A DNA stretch of 64,000 nt from Babylonia areolata (lineage: Eukaryota > Mollusca > Gastropoda > Neogastropoda > Buccinidae), in NCBI RefSeq assembly GCF_041734735.1, contig NC_134880.1, positions 32,829,844 through 32,893,843 of the forward strand, in the 5' to 3' direction. Positions 31,889 to 43,656 of the stretch are shown here, piece by piece. Below the pieces are notes generated by a model. It was not told the DNA's origin and did not search any database. It saw only the letters and a program-made list of their open reading frames with translations. Each line of letters opens with the position of its first letter. Within the stretch, counting starts at the first letter, position 1. The position numbers and the translations under genes are program-made.

Positions 31889-34800
31889 ATGGCAGTGATC
31901 CACTGGAATATCCGGGGATTCTATGCCAACTTCCAGGAACTCCAGCTGCTTTGTCGTGCTTTGAAACCTTCAGTGCTGGCACTGCAGGAGACTCTGCAAA
32001 GAGATGGCAAGGTTTTATCTCTCTCTGGTTTTAACTCCGTTTTTAAACCCGCTCAACCGAAGCAAGAGGGGTTGACGGGAGGTGTCGCTCTTTTTATTCG
32101 AAAGTCCCTTTTATACAGTACAGTTCTTTTAAGCACCCCTTTACAGGCGGTGGCAGTCAGAGTCACGCTCGAGAAAACCATCACTGTCTGCTCTCTCTAC
32201 CTTCCCCCTTCCGTCCGTGTTCTGAGGCAGGACCTCATGAACCTGGTCGACCAGCTCCCACGTCCGTTTTTACTGTTGGGCGACTTCAACGGACACTCCC
32301 CGCTCTGGGGAAGTGAGATGACATCAGCCCGAGGTCTTCTCTTAGAAAACCTTCTCTCTGACATGGACTTGTGTTGTCTTAACGACAAGTCTCCCACTTA
32401 CCTGCATCTGTCCTCTGGAAAGCTCTCGTGTTTAGATCTGTCGGTCTGCGATCCATCGTTGGTCCTGGACTACGAGTGGAAAGTGCACGACGATCTGCAC
32501 GGGAGTGACCACTTTCCTGTCATCCTCCGCCCCACAGATGGAGAAGGTGACTCTCTGCCTGACCGCCTGTACTACGACAAAGCAGACTGGAGTTTTTTTA
32601 CCACCAAGATAAGAGCTGAGCTGCAGGAAGAAACAGTATTGAAAAGCAAGGACCCTGCTGATGCTCTGACTCGGATCGTTTTAGATTGCGCCAAAGCAGC
32701 AGTCCCATCGTCTACCTCCAAGCCTCGGGTCCCTAGAACGCCCTGGTTCAACGCGGAATGTCGGGAGGCCCGCAAGTCTCGGAAGAGAGCGCAGCGACGC
32801 GTCTTTCGGAGACCGGAGTCCGATAGCGTTCGAACCCATCAACAGCTGAGGGCGAAAGCCAGGTATGTTTTTAAAAAGAGCCAGAGGAAGTCTTGGAGAG
32901 ATTTCTGCTCTTCCTTAACCTCCAACACACCCAAGAAGAAAGTGTGGAGGGTTTTAAAAAGAATTAAGGGCAAAAACGCATGCCCGACCTTCCACCATCT
33001 TAAACTTTCAGACGCTCTGGTCACAGAGAAGAAAGCAGTTGCCAATTTGCTTGCCTCCACAATAGAACAGAACTCGAGATCTGCTAACAAATCTGCTCGC
33101 TTTCTTAAAACCAAAAACCTGTCAGAAAAAACACCATGTAACTTCTTTTCCCACAACACAGAGAATTACAACCTTCCTTTCACAATGAACGAACTTAAAT
33201 CTGCCCTTCAGACCTGTACGGATTCCTGTCCAGGAATGGACGAAGTCCATTATAAACTCCTAAAGCACCTTCCCCAAACCTGTCTGGACACCCTGCTTAA
33301 AGTTTATAACCACATCTGGGTCACAGGCTTCTTTCCACCCTCCTGGCGGAAAGCCCTCATAATCCCGCTGCCGAAACCGGGAAAAGACCCCTCGAACCCC
33401 TCCAACTACCGCCCAATTGCACTGACCAGCTGCGTCTGCAAACTGATGGAGAAGATGGTCAACGGTAGACTGATGTGGAAACTAGAGACCGACGGCCTTC
33501 TGGCGAAGGAACAGTGCGGTTTCCGCAAGCATCGCTCTACCGTTGACCATCTGGTTCGTCTGGAAACCACGATAAGAAATGCTTTCGTCAACAAACAACA
33601 TGTGGTGGCCATATTTTTTGACCTGGAGAAAGCTTACGATACCACGTGGAAATTTGGTATTCTTTCCGACTTGCACAAGCTCGGCTTCCGAGGACACCTG
33701 CCTCAGTTTATCCACAATTTTTTACAAGACAGACAATTCCAGGTGAGAGTCGGCACCACCCTGTCCGACATTCACGAGCAGGAGCTGGGTGTCCCGCAGG
33801 GGAGCATCCTGTCGCCTGCTCTGTTCAGCATCAAAATTAATGACATCGTTCAATCCGTTCAGAAAGGATCGGACAGCTCGCTGTTCGTGGATGATTTTGC
33901 TTTATATGCAACCGGCAGCACGTACGCCAGCATCCAGCGACGGCTTCAGCTCTGCGTCAACAAAATCCAGTGTTGGGCAGAGGAGAATGGCTTCACATTT
34001 TCGTCCTCCAAAACTGAATGCATCCACTTTCATAATTTTCGCCAATTCTATCAGGACCCTGAAATCCGTCTGGGAACATCCACCATCCCGGCGGTCAAGG
34101 AAGCCAGATTTCTAGGGGTCGTCTTCGATCAGAAGCTGAATTTTCTCAGCCACATTAAACAGCTGAAAATATCTTGCCTAAAAACCCTGAACATCATCCG
34201 AGTTGTGGCACACACGAACTGGGGTGCTGATAAGAGGACTCTCTTGCACCTCTACAGAGCCCTGGTCCGGTCCAAACTGGATTATGGAAGTGTTGTATAC
34301 GGCTCGGCCAGACCGTCCTACCTGAAACTGTTGGACCCTGTACACCACCAAGGGCTCCGTCTCAGCTTGGGTGCTTTCCGCACCACCCCTGTGCACAGCC
34401 TGTATGCAGAGGCGGGGGAACCGCCTCTTTCCAACCGCAGACTGAAGCTGACCCTGAACTATTATTTGAAATTGTTTTCGGAACCTACAAACCCTGCTTA
34501 CGATGCTGTATTCAACAACCCTTTCGATAAGAAATTTACAGACAACCCAAACTGCATACCTCCTCTCGGACTCCGCATTCAGCCGCACTTGGAAAATGCC
34601 GATCTGGATGTCGGTGGCATCTCAGATTTCTCTAAGTTCCCTGACAGCCCCCCGTGGACCTTTACAACACCTGAGGTCCGTTTTGATCTGGCCTCGTACC
34701 GTAAGGACACCACCAGTTCTCTGGCCTACAGAACCTACTTTTCGGAACTGTGCCACAAATTCCCCACCTTTCAAGGCATCTTCACTGACGGTTCCAAGTC

Positions 34801-35581
34801 AGAGGACGGAGTCGCCGCATCTGCGTTCTGTCCCGCCTTTTCTGACCGGCCCTCAACAGAACACATCCTGTCTGACAGCTCGGTATACACCGCGGAACTG
34901 ACTGCACTGGTCCTGGGGTTAAAAATGGTTCTCTCTTCCAAACAGAAGAGATTCATGATCTTTTCCGACTCCTTATCAGCCCTGGAGGCGATCGCCTGCA
35001 GGAATATCACTCATCCCAAACTGCTGGAATTTTATGAAACTTTTACTCTCGCAACGAAGAAAGGATACGAGGTTGTGTTGGCCTGGGTTCCCGGACATGT
35101 TGGCATTCGTGGTAACGAAAGGGCGGACCTGCTGGCCAGGAACGCTGTAAAGAAAGAATTGTCCAGATCCTTGGTACCCTATACAGACATGAAGCGGAAG
35201 GTCAATTCTTACGTTAAAGATCTTTGGCAAGAGAAATGGAACACCCAGATAGACAACAAGCTCTTCCAGATCCGTCCGGACCTGGGGGAGACCCTCCCTT
35301 CGGGGGTGAAGAACAGAAAGGAGGAATCTGTGCTGTGCAGACTGCGTACGGGGCACACTTTTTTTACTCATTCTTACTTGTTGAAGGGGGAGGAGGCCCC
35401 TCGATGCGTTCCCTGTGACGAGCCTCTCACCGTGAAACACGTGCTCCTTGACTGTTGGGATCTGCATGACGTTAGACGCAGACATTACACGGCGGTTTCT
35501 TTGAAGACTTTGTTTCGTGATGTCCCTCCGTGGGCGCTGATGGACTTCTTAAAAGAAGTGAACCTTTTTAACCAGATTTGA
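31889..35581 (+). CDS. LINE ORF2: APE endonuclease, reverse transcriptase, RNase H, zinc tail, copy B
   Basis: An uninterrupted 1230-codon frame. The endonuclease carries WNIRG, QE, G131-D132-F133-N134 and S206-D207-H208. The RT has NYRPIALTS, QCGFRKHRSTVDH, FFDLEKAYDTTW (D578), GVPQGSILSPALFS and F666-V-D-D669, so all palm aspartates are present. RNase H follows: TDGSK (D967), YTAEL, FSDSLSALEAI and WVPGHVGIRGNERAD, giving the D-E-D-D set. The C-terminus has a C1173-x2-C1176-x7-H1184-x4-C1189 zinc motif. Together these provide target nicking, cDNA synthesis and RNA removal. Every catalytic residue that can be checked by eye is in place, so this copy looks potentially competent. Confidence 0.93.
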   Translation: MAVIHWNIRGFYANFQELQLLCRALKPSVLALQETLQRDGKVLSLSGFNSVFKPAQPKQEGLTGGVALFIRKSLLYSTVLLSTPLQAVAVRVTLEKTITVCSLYLPPSVRVLRQDLMNLVDQLPRPFLLLGDFNGHSPLWGSEMTSARGLLLENLLSDMDLCCLNDKSPTYLHLSSGKLSCLDLSVCDPSLVLDYEWKVHDDLHGSDHFPVILRPTDGEGDSLPDRLYYDKADWSFFTTKIRAELQEETVLKSKDPADALTRIVLDCAKAAVPSSTSKPRVPRTPWFNAECREARKSRKRAQRRVFRRPESDSVRTHQQLRAKARYVFKKSQRKSWRDFCSSLTSNTPKKKVWRVLKRIKGKNACPTFHHLKLSDALVTEKKAVANLLASTIEQNSRSANKSARFLKTKNLSEKTPCNFFSHNTENYNLPFTMNELKSALQTCTDSCPGMDEVHYKLLKHLPQTCLDTLLKVYNHIWVTGFFPPSWRKALIIPLPKPGKDPSNPSNYRPIALTSCVCKLMEKMVNGRLMWKLETDGLLAKEQCGFRKHRSTVDHLVRLETTIRNAFVNKQHVVAIFFDLEKAYDTTWKFGILSDLHKLGFRGHLPQFIHNFLQDRQFQVRVGTTLSDIHEQELGVPQGSILSPALFSIKINDIVQSVQKGSDSSLFVDDFALYATGSTYASIQRRLQLCVNKIQCWAEENGFTFSSSKTECIHFHNFRQFYQDPEIRLGTSTIPAVKEARFLGVVFDQKLNFLSHIKQLKISCLKTLNIIRVVAHTNWGADKRTLLHLYRALVRSKLDYGSVVYGSARPSYLKLLDPVHHQGLRLSLGAFRTTPVHSLYAEAGEPPLSNRRLKLTLNYYLKLFSEPTNPAYDAVFNNPFDKKFTDNPNCIPPLGLRIQPHLENADLDVGGISDFSKFPDSPPWTFTTPEVRFDLASYRKDTTSSLAYRTYFSELCHKFPTFQGIFTDGSKSEDGVAASAFCPAFSDRPSTEHILSDSSVYTAELTALVLGLKMVLSSKQKRFMIFSDSLSALEAIACRNITHPKLLEFYETFTLATKKGYEVVLAWVPGHVGIRGNERADLLARNAVKKELSRSLVPYTDMKRKVNSYVKDLWQEKWNTQIDNKLFQIRPDLGETLPSGVKNRKEESVLCRLRTGHTFFTHSYLLKGEEAPRCVPCDEPLTVKHVLLDCWDLHDVRRRHYTAVSLKTLFRDVPPWALMDFLKEVNLFNQI

Positions 35582-35753
35582 AGGTTTTAAACTATGGAAG
35601 TTTTTTTTTAAACTTTGGAGTGGAAAGTTTGAAGTGGTGACTCGTTTTAATTGGTTGTTTTTTTTAGCCTTGTAGTAGTAATTGACGCGGCGATAGCCTT
35701 GAGATGGCCTTAGTGGTCGGCGAGGCTCTAAGCACCATAATTTCATTTCATTT

Positions 35754-38700
35754 CATCGTTGGTCCTGGACTACGAGTGGAAAGTGCATGACGATCTGCAC
35801 GGGAGTGACCACTTTCCTGTCGTCCTCCGCCCCACAGATGGAGAAGGTGACTCTCTGCCTGACCGCCTGTACTACGACAAAGCAGACTGGAGTTTTTTTA
35901 CCACCAAGATAAGAGCGGAGCTGCAGGAAGAAACAGTATTGAAAAGCAAGGACCCTGCTGACGCTCTGACTCGGATCGTTTTAGATTGCGCCAAAGCAGC
36001 AGTCCCATCGTCTACCTCCAAGCCTCAGGTCCCTAGAACGCCCTGGTTCAACGCGGAATGTCGGGAGGCCCGCAAGTCTCGGAAGAGAGCGCAGCGACGC
36101 GTCTTTCGGAGACCGGAGTCCGATAGCGTTCGAACCCATCAACAGCTGAGGGCGAAAGCCAGGTATGTTTTTAAAAAGAGCCAGAGGAAGTCTTGGAGAG
36201 ATTTCTGCTCTTCCTTAACCTCCAACACACCCAAGAAGAAAGTGTGGAGGGTTTTAAAAAGAATTAAGGGCAAAAACGCATGCCCGACCTTCCACCATCT
36301 TAAACTTTCAGACGCTCTGGTCACAGAGAAGAAAGCAGTTGCCAATTTGCTTGCCTCCACAATAGAACAGAACTCGAGATCTGCTAACAAATCTGCTCGC
36401 TTTCTTAAAACCAAAAACCTGTCAGAAAAAACACCATGTAACTTCTTTTCCGACAACACAGAGAATTACAACCTTCCTTTCACAATGAACGAACTTAAAT
36501 CTGCCCTTCAGACCTGTACGGATTCCTGTCCAGGAATGGACGAAGTCCATTATAAACTCCTAAAGCACCTTCCCCAAACCTGTCTGGACACCCTGCTTAA
36601 AGTTTATAACCACATCTGGGTCACAGGTTTCTTTCCACCCTCCTGGCGGAAAGCCCTCATAATCGCACTGCCGAAACCAGGAAAAGACCCCTCGAACCCC
36701 TCCAACTACCGCCCAATTGCACTGACCAGCTGCGTCTGCAAACTGATGGAGAAGATGGTCAACGGTAGACTGATGTGGAAACTAGAGACCGACGGCCTTC
36801 TGGCGAAGGAACAATGCGGTTTCCGCAAGCATCACTCTACCGTTGACCATCTGGTTCGTCTGGAAACCACGATAAGAAATGCTTTCGTCAACAAACAACA
36901 TGTGGTGGCCATATTTTTTGACCTGGAGAAAGCTTACGATACCACGTGGAAATTTGGTATTCTTTCCGACTTGCACAAGCTCGGCTTCCGAGGACACCTG
37001 CCTCAGTTTATCCACAATTTTTTACAAGACAGACAATTCCAGGTGAGAGTCGGCACCACCCTGTCCGACATTCACGAGCAGGAGCTGGGTGTCCCGCAGG
37101 GGAGCATCCTGTCGCCGGCTCTGTTCAGCATCAAAATTAATGACATCGTTCAATCCGTTCAGAAAGGATCGGACAGCTCGCTGTTCGTGGATGATTTTGC
37201 CTTATATGCAACCGGCAGCACGTACGCCAGCATCCAGCGACGGCTTCAGCTCTGCGTCAACAAAATCCAGTGTTGGGCAGAGGAGAATGGCTTCACATTT
37301 TCGTCCTCCAAAACTGAATGCATCCACTTTCATAATTTTCGCCAATTCTATCAGGACCCTGAAATCCGTCTGGGAACATCCACCATCCCGGCGGTCAAGG
37401 AAGCCAGATTTCTAGGGGTCGTCTTCGATCAGAAGCTGAATTTTCTCAACCACATTAAACAGCTGAAAATATCTTGCCTAAAAGCCCTGAACATCATCCG
37501 AGTTGTGGCACACACGAACTGGGGTGCTGATAAGAGGACTCTCTTGCACCTCTACAGAGCCCTGGTCCGGTCCAAACTGGATTATGGAAGTGTTGTATAC
37601 GGCTCGGCCAGACCGTCCTACCTGAAACTGTTGGACCCTGTACACCACCAAGGGCTCCGTCTCAGCTTAGGTGCTTTCCGCACCACCCCTGTGCACAGCC
37701 TGTACGCAGAGGCGGGGGAACCACCTCTTTCCAACCGCAGACTGAAGCTGACCCTGAACTATTATTTGAAATTGTTTTCGGAACCTACAAACCCTGCTTA
37801 CGATGCTGTATTCAACAACCCTTTCGATAAGAAATTTACAGACAACCCAAACTGCATACCTCCTCTCGGACTCCGCATTCAGCCGCACTTGGAAAATGCC
37901 GATCTGGATGTCAGTGGCATCTCAGATTTCTCTAAGTTCCCTGACAGCCCCCCGTGGACCTTTACAACACCTGAGGTCCGATTCGATCTGGCCTCGTACC
38001 GTAAGGACACCACCAGTTCTCTGGCCTACAGAACCTACTTTTCGGAACTGTGCCACAAATTCCCCACCTTTCAAGGCATCTTCACTGACGGTTCCAAGTC
38101 AGAGGACGGAGTCGCCGCATCTGCGTTCTGTCCCGCCTTTCCTGACCGGCCCTCAACGGAACACATCCTGTCTGACAGCTCGGTATACACCGCGGAACTG
38201 ACCGCACTGGTCCTGGGGTTAAAAATGGTTCTCTCTTCCAAACAGAAGAGATTCATGATCTTTTCCGACTCCTTATCAGCCCTGGAGGCGATCGCCTGCA
38301 GGAATATCACTCATCCCAAACTGCTGGAATTTTATGAAACTTTTACTCTCGCAACGAAGAAAGGATACGAGGTTGTGTTGGCCTGGGTTCCCGGACATGT
38401 TGGCATTCGTGGTAACGAAAGGGCGGACCTGCTGGCCAGGAACGCTGTAAAGAAAGAATTGTCCAGATCCTTGGTACCCTATACAGACATGAAGCAGAAG
38501 GTCAATACTTACGTTAAGGATCTTTGGCAAGAGAAGTGGAACACCCAGATGGACAACAAGCTCTTCCAGATCCGTCCGGACCTGGGGGAGACCCTCCCTT
38601 CGGGGGTGAAGAACAGAAAGGAGGAATCTGTGCTGTGCAGACTGCGTACGGGGCACACTTTTTTTACTCATTCTTACTTGTTGAAGGGGGGGGAGGCCCC

Positions 38701-38881
38701 TCGATGCGTTCCCTGTGACGAGCCTCTCACCGTGAAACACGTGCTCCTTGACTGTTGGGATCTGCATGACGTTAGACGCAGACATTACACGGCGGTTTCT
38801 TTGAAGACTTTGTTTCGTGATGTCCCTCCGTGGGCGCTGATGGACTTCTTAAAAGAAGTGAACCTTTTTAACCAGATTTGA
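35754..38881 (+). pseudogene. LINE ORF2 remainder (endonuclease end, RT, RNase H), copy C
   Basis: Open from the break to the normal stop. It has GSDHFPVVLRP (last endonuclease motif), FFDLEKAYDTTW, GVPQGSILSPALFS, LFVDDFALY, TDGSK, FSDSLSALEAI and the C-terminal zinc motif, as in copy B. Examples of differences from B are R-to-H in the QCGFRKHHSTVDH motif and P-to-A before LPKPGKD. It has no stop of its own and is inactive only because copy B separates it from its first 183 codons. Confidence 0.9.
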
Positions 38882-39053
38882 AGGTTTTAAACTATGGAAG
38901 TTTTTTTTTAACTTTGGAGTGGAAAGTTTGAAGTGGTGACTCGTTTTAATTGGTTGTTTTTTTTTAGCCTTGTAGCAGTAATTGACGCGGCGATAGCCTT
39001 GAGATGGCCTTAGTGGTCGGCGAGGCTCTAAGCACCATAATTTCATTTCATTT
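35754..39053 (+). mobile_element. I-like LINE copy C (3' part of the interrupted element)
   Basis: Starts at CATCGTTGGTCC immediately after copy B's ATTTC tail and contains the rest of ORF2, the 3'UTR and its own (ATTTC)n tail at 39039-39056. The 13-bp CATTTGCCTAGGG at 39054-39066 repeats 27776-27788, marking A plus C as one insertion. Protein differences from B are about 14 in 1040 residues. Confidence 0.88.
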
Positions 39054-39438
39054 CATTTGCCTAGGGGGGTGGGGGTTGGGGGATCGGGAGGTAGGGAGTA
39101 CAATTATACAGGCAGTCTGAAACACAAGTAATCACCGTGAAACATACATGTTTGCTTAAATTCAAAAGAGGGTTTAAGCAATTCCTGGAAAGTACAAATC
39201 TTTTCATTCACATTTGAATCGGCAACATGCATTGGAATGTGTGCGCACGCACCTACGCACACACATACACCGCATGGACATCAACATCATGTCATTTGTC
39301 TAAAACACGATTTCAAATTGGCAATGGCAACAATATACTTTTGAACAACTGTCACGCCGAACAGACACACACACACGCATGCACGCACACACGCACATGC
39401 ACACAGTGCCTGTGGACAGACAAAAATGTCAAAATTAT

Positions 39439-42400
39439 TCATGTATGTTCAAACATTTGCGTCAATTGCTTTCTGAGAGCAAACGATTTTGACAGAAATA
39501 AAGCGAGTGGTAAACTTAATCTTGAATCGGAAAGAAGCAAAGTTAATTTGAACGCGTTTGGACAGACATAGTATTTATCTGGAATGTACAATTCACGTAT
39601 GGGATTATACTGGGCACACACCAAGATAAAATGTAATTCAGATTCTTCTGTTTCAGGACAAAATGGACAATTAACATTTTCTCTGTTCATCGAGTATCTT
39701 AAATGATGTGGTTTCAGCTGGGACACACCAAGTCTTACTATTTTTAAATGTTTCCTTAGAACATGATTTCTGACTGTATTTAGATATTTTGGAACGTCAT
39801 GCAGTTGTCTAAATGAGGAATATAACTGAAATCTTTCTTTTGACAAAAGTGTGTAATCTAAATCTTGCAAATGGCAATCAATCAATCTCTGCTTAAAGAT
39901 AGAAACAAAGGCTTTTACATCTTCCACACCTTCATTTTCCCAAACGAAACCAAAACCATATCTGTACAATGTATAACATACATTCGTTACTCAGTTCTTT
40001 CTACACTTACAACAAAGGACACAGAGCATTTTGTAGGATCTTTTAGGGATATGATTTTCATCCATCCTGGTGAGTTTTAACCAGTATCTAATACATTTTG
40101 TAAAGGTTTGAATGTGTAATGGGTATCTACCGGTTTCAGAGTACACTAGTGCACTTGGTGTCTTTATGCTGACATTCAGTAAGCATTTAATGTCGAGCAG
40201 GTGCACTCTTTCAATAACAGTGTGATTAGCTGTTAGGCCCCAAACTTCGGAGCCGTATGTCAAAATGGGTTGAATCTGGGCATCGAACATTTTGAAGAAT
40301 AGTTTAGGATTATTCTCTCCAAGCGACCATAGAAATTTTAGAATACCAAAAACGCCCCTTTTAGCTTTCAAAGCCATATCTTCTAGACAGTATGAGAAAG
40401 TTAATCCTGTTGAAAAAAATACCCCTAGGTATTTAGATTCGTTCACGATTTCTAACTGCACACCTCCATAGAACCACTTTTCTCTGGCAGCTATATGCCC
40501 TCCATTTCGAAATATCACAATTTTAGATTTATCGTAGTTGACTGTGAGTTTGAGTCTGTCAGCAGTGTCCCTCAAGATGTTCAGCTGGTGCTTAAGACCT
40601 GTAACTGTACTAGAGATTAGGGCAACATCATCTGCGAATAACATGATGAGGATTTGTACGAGGTCAGGTGACAGGGTTATTCCATGTTTGCCTGATTGTG
40701 TAACATCATTTGCCAGCTTGTTGATAAGTAAAGAAAATAAAATTGGACTGCAATTATCTCCTTGTTTTAACCCACGAGGGCATTTAAATGCACCCGTAAT
40801 ATCATTGTTTGCTCAAACTCTAGCTTTAACTGTTTGGTACATACTCTGAATGGCTTTATACATCTTTCCATGAATACCATTTTTGCGAAGTACTAACCAT
40901 AGATAGTTTCTGTCAACCGAGTTGAATGCTTTTTTGAAATCAATGAACGCAACACACAATTTTTGGCCAGAAGAAAGTTGTTTTTGCACAATAGATAATA
41001 GTGTAAATATATGGTCGACTGTACTAAAACTCTTCCTGAATCCTGCTTGTGACTCATTTAGTAAATTGTTTTCTTCCACCCATTTTGTCAGCCGATTATT
41101 TAGTACAAACGTGTATAATTTACTGCTTACATTTAATAGTGAGATACCTCTATAATTGTCTGGTAAATTTACATCACCTTTTTTATGCAGTGGTTGTATT
41201 ATTGATTTGGACCAGCTTAGTGGGAATTTTCCAGAGTTGTAAAGTTTATTGAAAAGTTTTGTTAAGAATGACACAACTAAAGGTGATGAATATTTGTAAA
41301 ATTTTCCCGTAAAACCATCTGGTCCTGCCACCTTTCCATTTCTTAAAGCTTTAATTGCATCTCTAACTTCTGTCTCTGTTATTTCAAGGTCAAGTTCCGA
41401 GATATCTATATCATTATTGAGCACACAAAAGTTTCTAAAAGTGTCATCTAGGTTATCATTCGCGTCATCGTTCCTACAATCAACATTAAAAACATTCTGA
41501 AAGTGTTCAAACCACTCTTTTTTAGAAATGGAACTATCCAACTTTTTGCCTGAAACCCGTGATTTTATAGTTCTCCAAAATTTCTTAGGATCATTTCTGT
41601 TTTTCTCCAGTGTTCCCAGAACGCGTTTTTTATCTTCCAGTTTCTTCATTTTAATACACCTTTTGTATTCTCTACGTTTGTCTATATATATACAATTGAG
41701 TGTTTCTGCTGCTTTTTTATCATTACAAATGTTAAATTTGCTCAGGGAATGTCTCAAGTCTGAACTTTTTTCTTTACATTCACCGTCAAACCACAGGCTA
41801 TTTTTTGCTGTACCTTGTATAACTATTTTCTTCATACATTGGCTTGCAAAAGCAATACTTTTATTAAATGTTTCTAAAGCCATATCAATATCACTATCCA
41901 AAAAGCTCATGGCTCGGTCAAGGACGAGTAGAAAGTCATTTGATCCAATTGCCTGAACGAAATTGTTTGCTTTATCCGGATTCCACACATATCGTTCAAT
42001 TACACATTTTTTGGCTTTGTAACGGACATTTGCCGATTGTCTTTTGGCACTGAATACAAGTTCTAAAGGCAAATGCTTTGATTCAACTTTAGGGATGATT
42101 CGTAAGTTTAAAGCACATTCAAAAATACATCTGGACATCAAAAAGTAGTCTATTACACTCGCACCATTATGCGCAATATATGCATATTCACCATGTTTAT
42201 CACCCGCAGTAAGACCATTTAATATCAATAATGAGAACTGTTCACACAGTTTCAACAAATAACGGCCAAAGCCGTTTACGATACAGTCTTTGGAGTTCGG
42301 TTGGTATTTTCTTCCCGAGTCATATGCGTGGTCATCATCATCATCATACAAAACTGATTCAGGTAAAGAAAAGTCTTTTGGGTTTCTATTTCCAGCCCTT

Positions 42401-42930
42401 GCATTAAAATCACCCATAAGTATGAGGGGCAATTCACCATAATGTTCATAAATATCGAGAATAGAGTGTTCAAGTAAATATATACCGTTTTCAATTTCTG
42501 TTTCAAGATAATAAGTGCTTTGTGTTGGAGGTATGTACATACCTATCAGCGCACTCTCAGCCTGCAAACCCATGAGTTCTCTAGATAGTTTAAGAGCAAC
42601 ACAGTTATCACTCTCCACTGTAATACGTTTTACTAGACTGGAAAACACTTTTTTAACCATCAAGACAACACTGCCAGACAAACGTGACACAGGGCTATCA
42701 GACACACTCACTCCTGGTGAAATATGAATATCGTAGAAAGGGAAAAGATGTGAGGGAAAATCAACTGAAAAAGTTTCTGTTAGGAAAATTATGTCATAGT
42801 TAGATAAGAACGACCTAACATCAGGCTGATAGATAGTACCTATGCCTTCAGTGTTATAAGTCAGGAAAGAGATGTTTTGTTTCTTCATATCTCTCGCACT
42901 ACCAGAACACGTATGAAACATGGGACCCAT
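39439..42930 (-). pseudogene. LINE ORF2: endonuclease and RT, two in-frame stops
   Basis: One reading frame runs 3.5 kb with only two TGA stops, at 40813-40815 and near 39988-39990. The endonuclease reads ISFLTYNTEGIG, IIFLTETFS, LILMGDFNARAGN and YIAHNGASVIDYFLMS; the usual SDH is SKH here. The RT has LRNGKVAGPDGFTGKFYK, LPDNYRGISLLNV, QAGFRKSFSTVDHIF, FIDFKKAFNSVDR, LKQGDNCSPILFSLLI (after the first stop) and LFADDVALISS. The C-terminus has C-x2-C-x8-H-x4-C (CPFCPETEESELHFILVC). The first stop probably replaces an Arg (CGA to TGA) and the second a Trp (TGG to TGA), so decay is slight. Confidence 0.85.
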
Positions 42931-42951
42931 GACACAGGCAGGGCTGAGTCC

Positions 42952-43417
42952 CTAGGTATTAAGTGTGCCTTCCTTTGGATCAGTTCGTGTTGAACCGACA
43001 CCAATACGTGGGAAGCACTCAGTCACATGCTGCTGTCTGGACTTTGTTCTACTGCGTGTCAGTCTGCCCTGGGTTTTAGGGGTCTCTGATATCATAGAAC
43101 AGTTCTGTCGATGGGGTTTCACTTCATGTTGGGCTCTAGGGGGGCTCTGCTTGTCTCTGGTCTGACCTCCTTGGCGAGCTGGAGACTGACTTTCAGTCTG
43201 GTCAGCATCTGTACAAGAATTATCCAGCTGCTTCACAAATGTCTGGCTGTTGTCATGGGTATCAGTACTGGGCAAAGTGATAGGGGAAGAGTGTGCAGGA
43301 AAATCAGTTTGGGTTGGGGAACCTGCATTAGTTTTCTCAGTTGTGTGTTGAACAGTGTAGCTGGGTATGTCATAGGGACTGGGGGTACTCTGAAGTGGCG
43401 GAAAGCAATTCATGTCA
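42952..43417 (-). pseudogene. LINE ORF1 C-terminal remnant
   Basis: A minus-strand open frame directly upstream of ORF2. Its product is Ser/Thr/Gln/Pro-rich and hydrophilic, with no domain seen (for example RLTRSRTKSRQQ near its end). By position it is the end of ORF1; the frame continues slightly into intron sequence beyond 43417, which is fortuitous. Confidence 0.5.
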
Positions 43418-43656
43418 GAAAGAGTGGAAAATCTCATGCAATGTCTGATATGGTTATGTTCAGTTGTCAACCAGAAATGAAACAGATCTTCCAGCCATTT
43501 AAATTTGTAATTGATTATTATGATGAAAATAATAATAATGATAATAATAATGATAATTATTATTATTTGTGCTTAAATTTCAGATAGATGTAAAAATGAT
43601 AATAGATGGTATTGGTGCAAACTCCCCATATAATGGGTTTTAAGCGCCTCACATGA
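43418..43656. repeat. Intron segment, first copy of a tandem duplication (right half)
   Basis: AGAAAGAGTGGAAAATCTC … TTAAGCGCCTCACATGA is repeated at about 43818-44056 with very few differences. It is the continuation of 27577-27737 on the far side of the LINE insertions. Confidence 0.9.

Larger units (their letters stand above)
29750..35753 (+). mobile_element. I-like LINE copy B: apparently full-length, both ORFs open
   Basis: A 6.0-kb element with a 0.77-kb leader, ORF1, ORF2 with endonuclease, RT and RNase H, a 170-bp 3'UTR and an (ATTTC)n tail (35739-35756). It sits inside ORF2 of a sister element: A ends at TTTAGATC and C resumes at CATCGTTGG, and comparison with B's own ORF2 (32432-32460) shows that about 15 bp of target are missing rather than duplicated. 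APE-RT-RNaseH order with a CCHC gag-like ORF1 points to the I superfamily (I/Nimb-like); the clade needs a tree. Intact ORFs and near-identity with A/C indicate very recent activity. Confidence 0.88.
39067..43417 (-). mobile_element. Minus-strand LINE (5'-truncated), host of the I-like insertion
   Basis: The body runs from about 43417 down to 39067, with its 3' tip at 27788-27738. It has the end of ORF1 (43415-42952), ORF2 (42930-39439) and a 3'UTR with CA-rich stretches (39240-39420). Comparison with the empty intron copy at 43657-44057 shows that it inserted after GAACACAGA, with no clear long target duplication. It has an APE endonuclease and RT but no RNase H; I do not name a clade. Confidence 0.82.

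Noticed and set aside
27738-43417. Retrovirus or LTR-element reading of the CCHC gag-like ORF1 plus RT-RNase H
   Set aside because: No long terminal repeats, protease or integrase; an APE endonuclease precedes the RT and the element ends in an ATTTC tail with a target duplication, which are LINE features.
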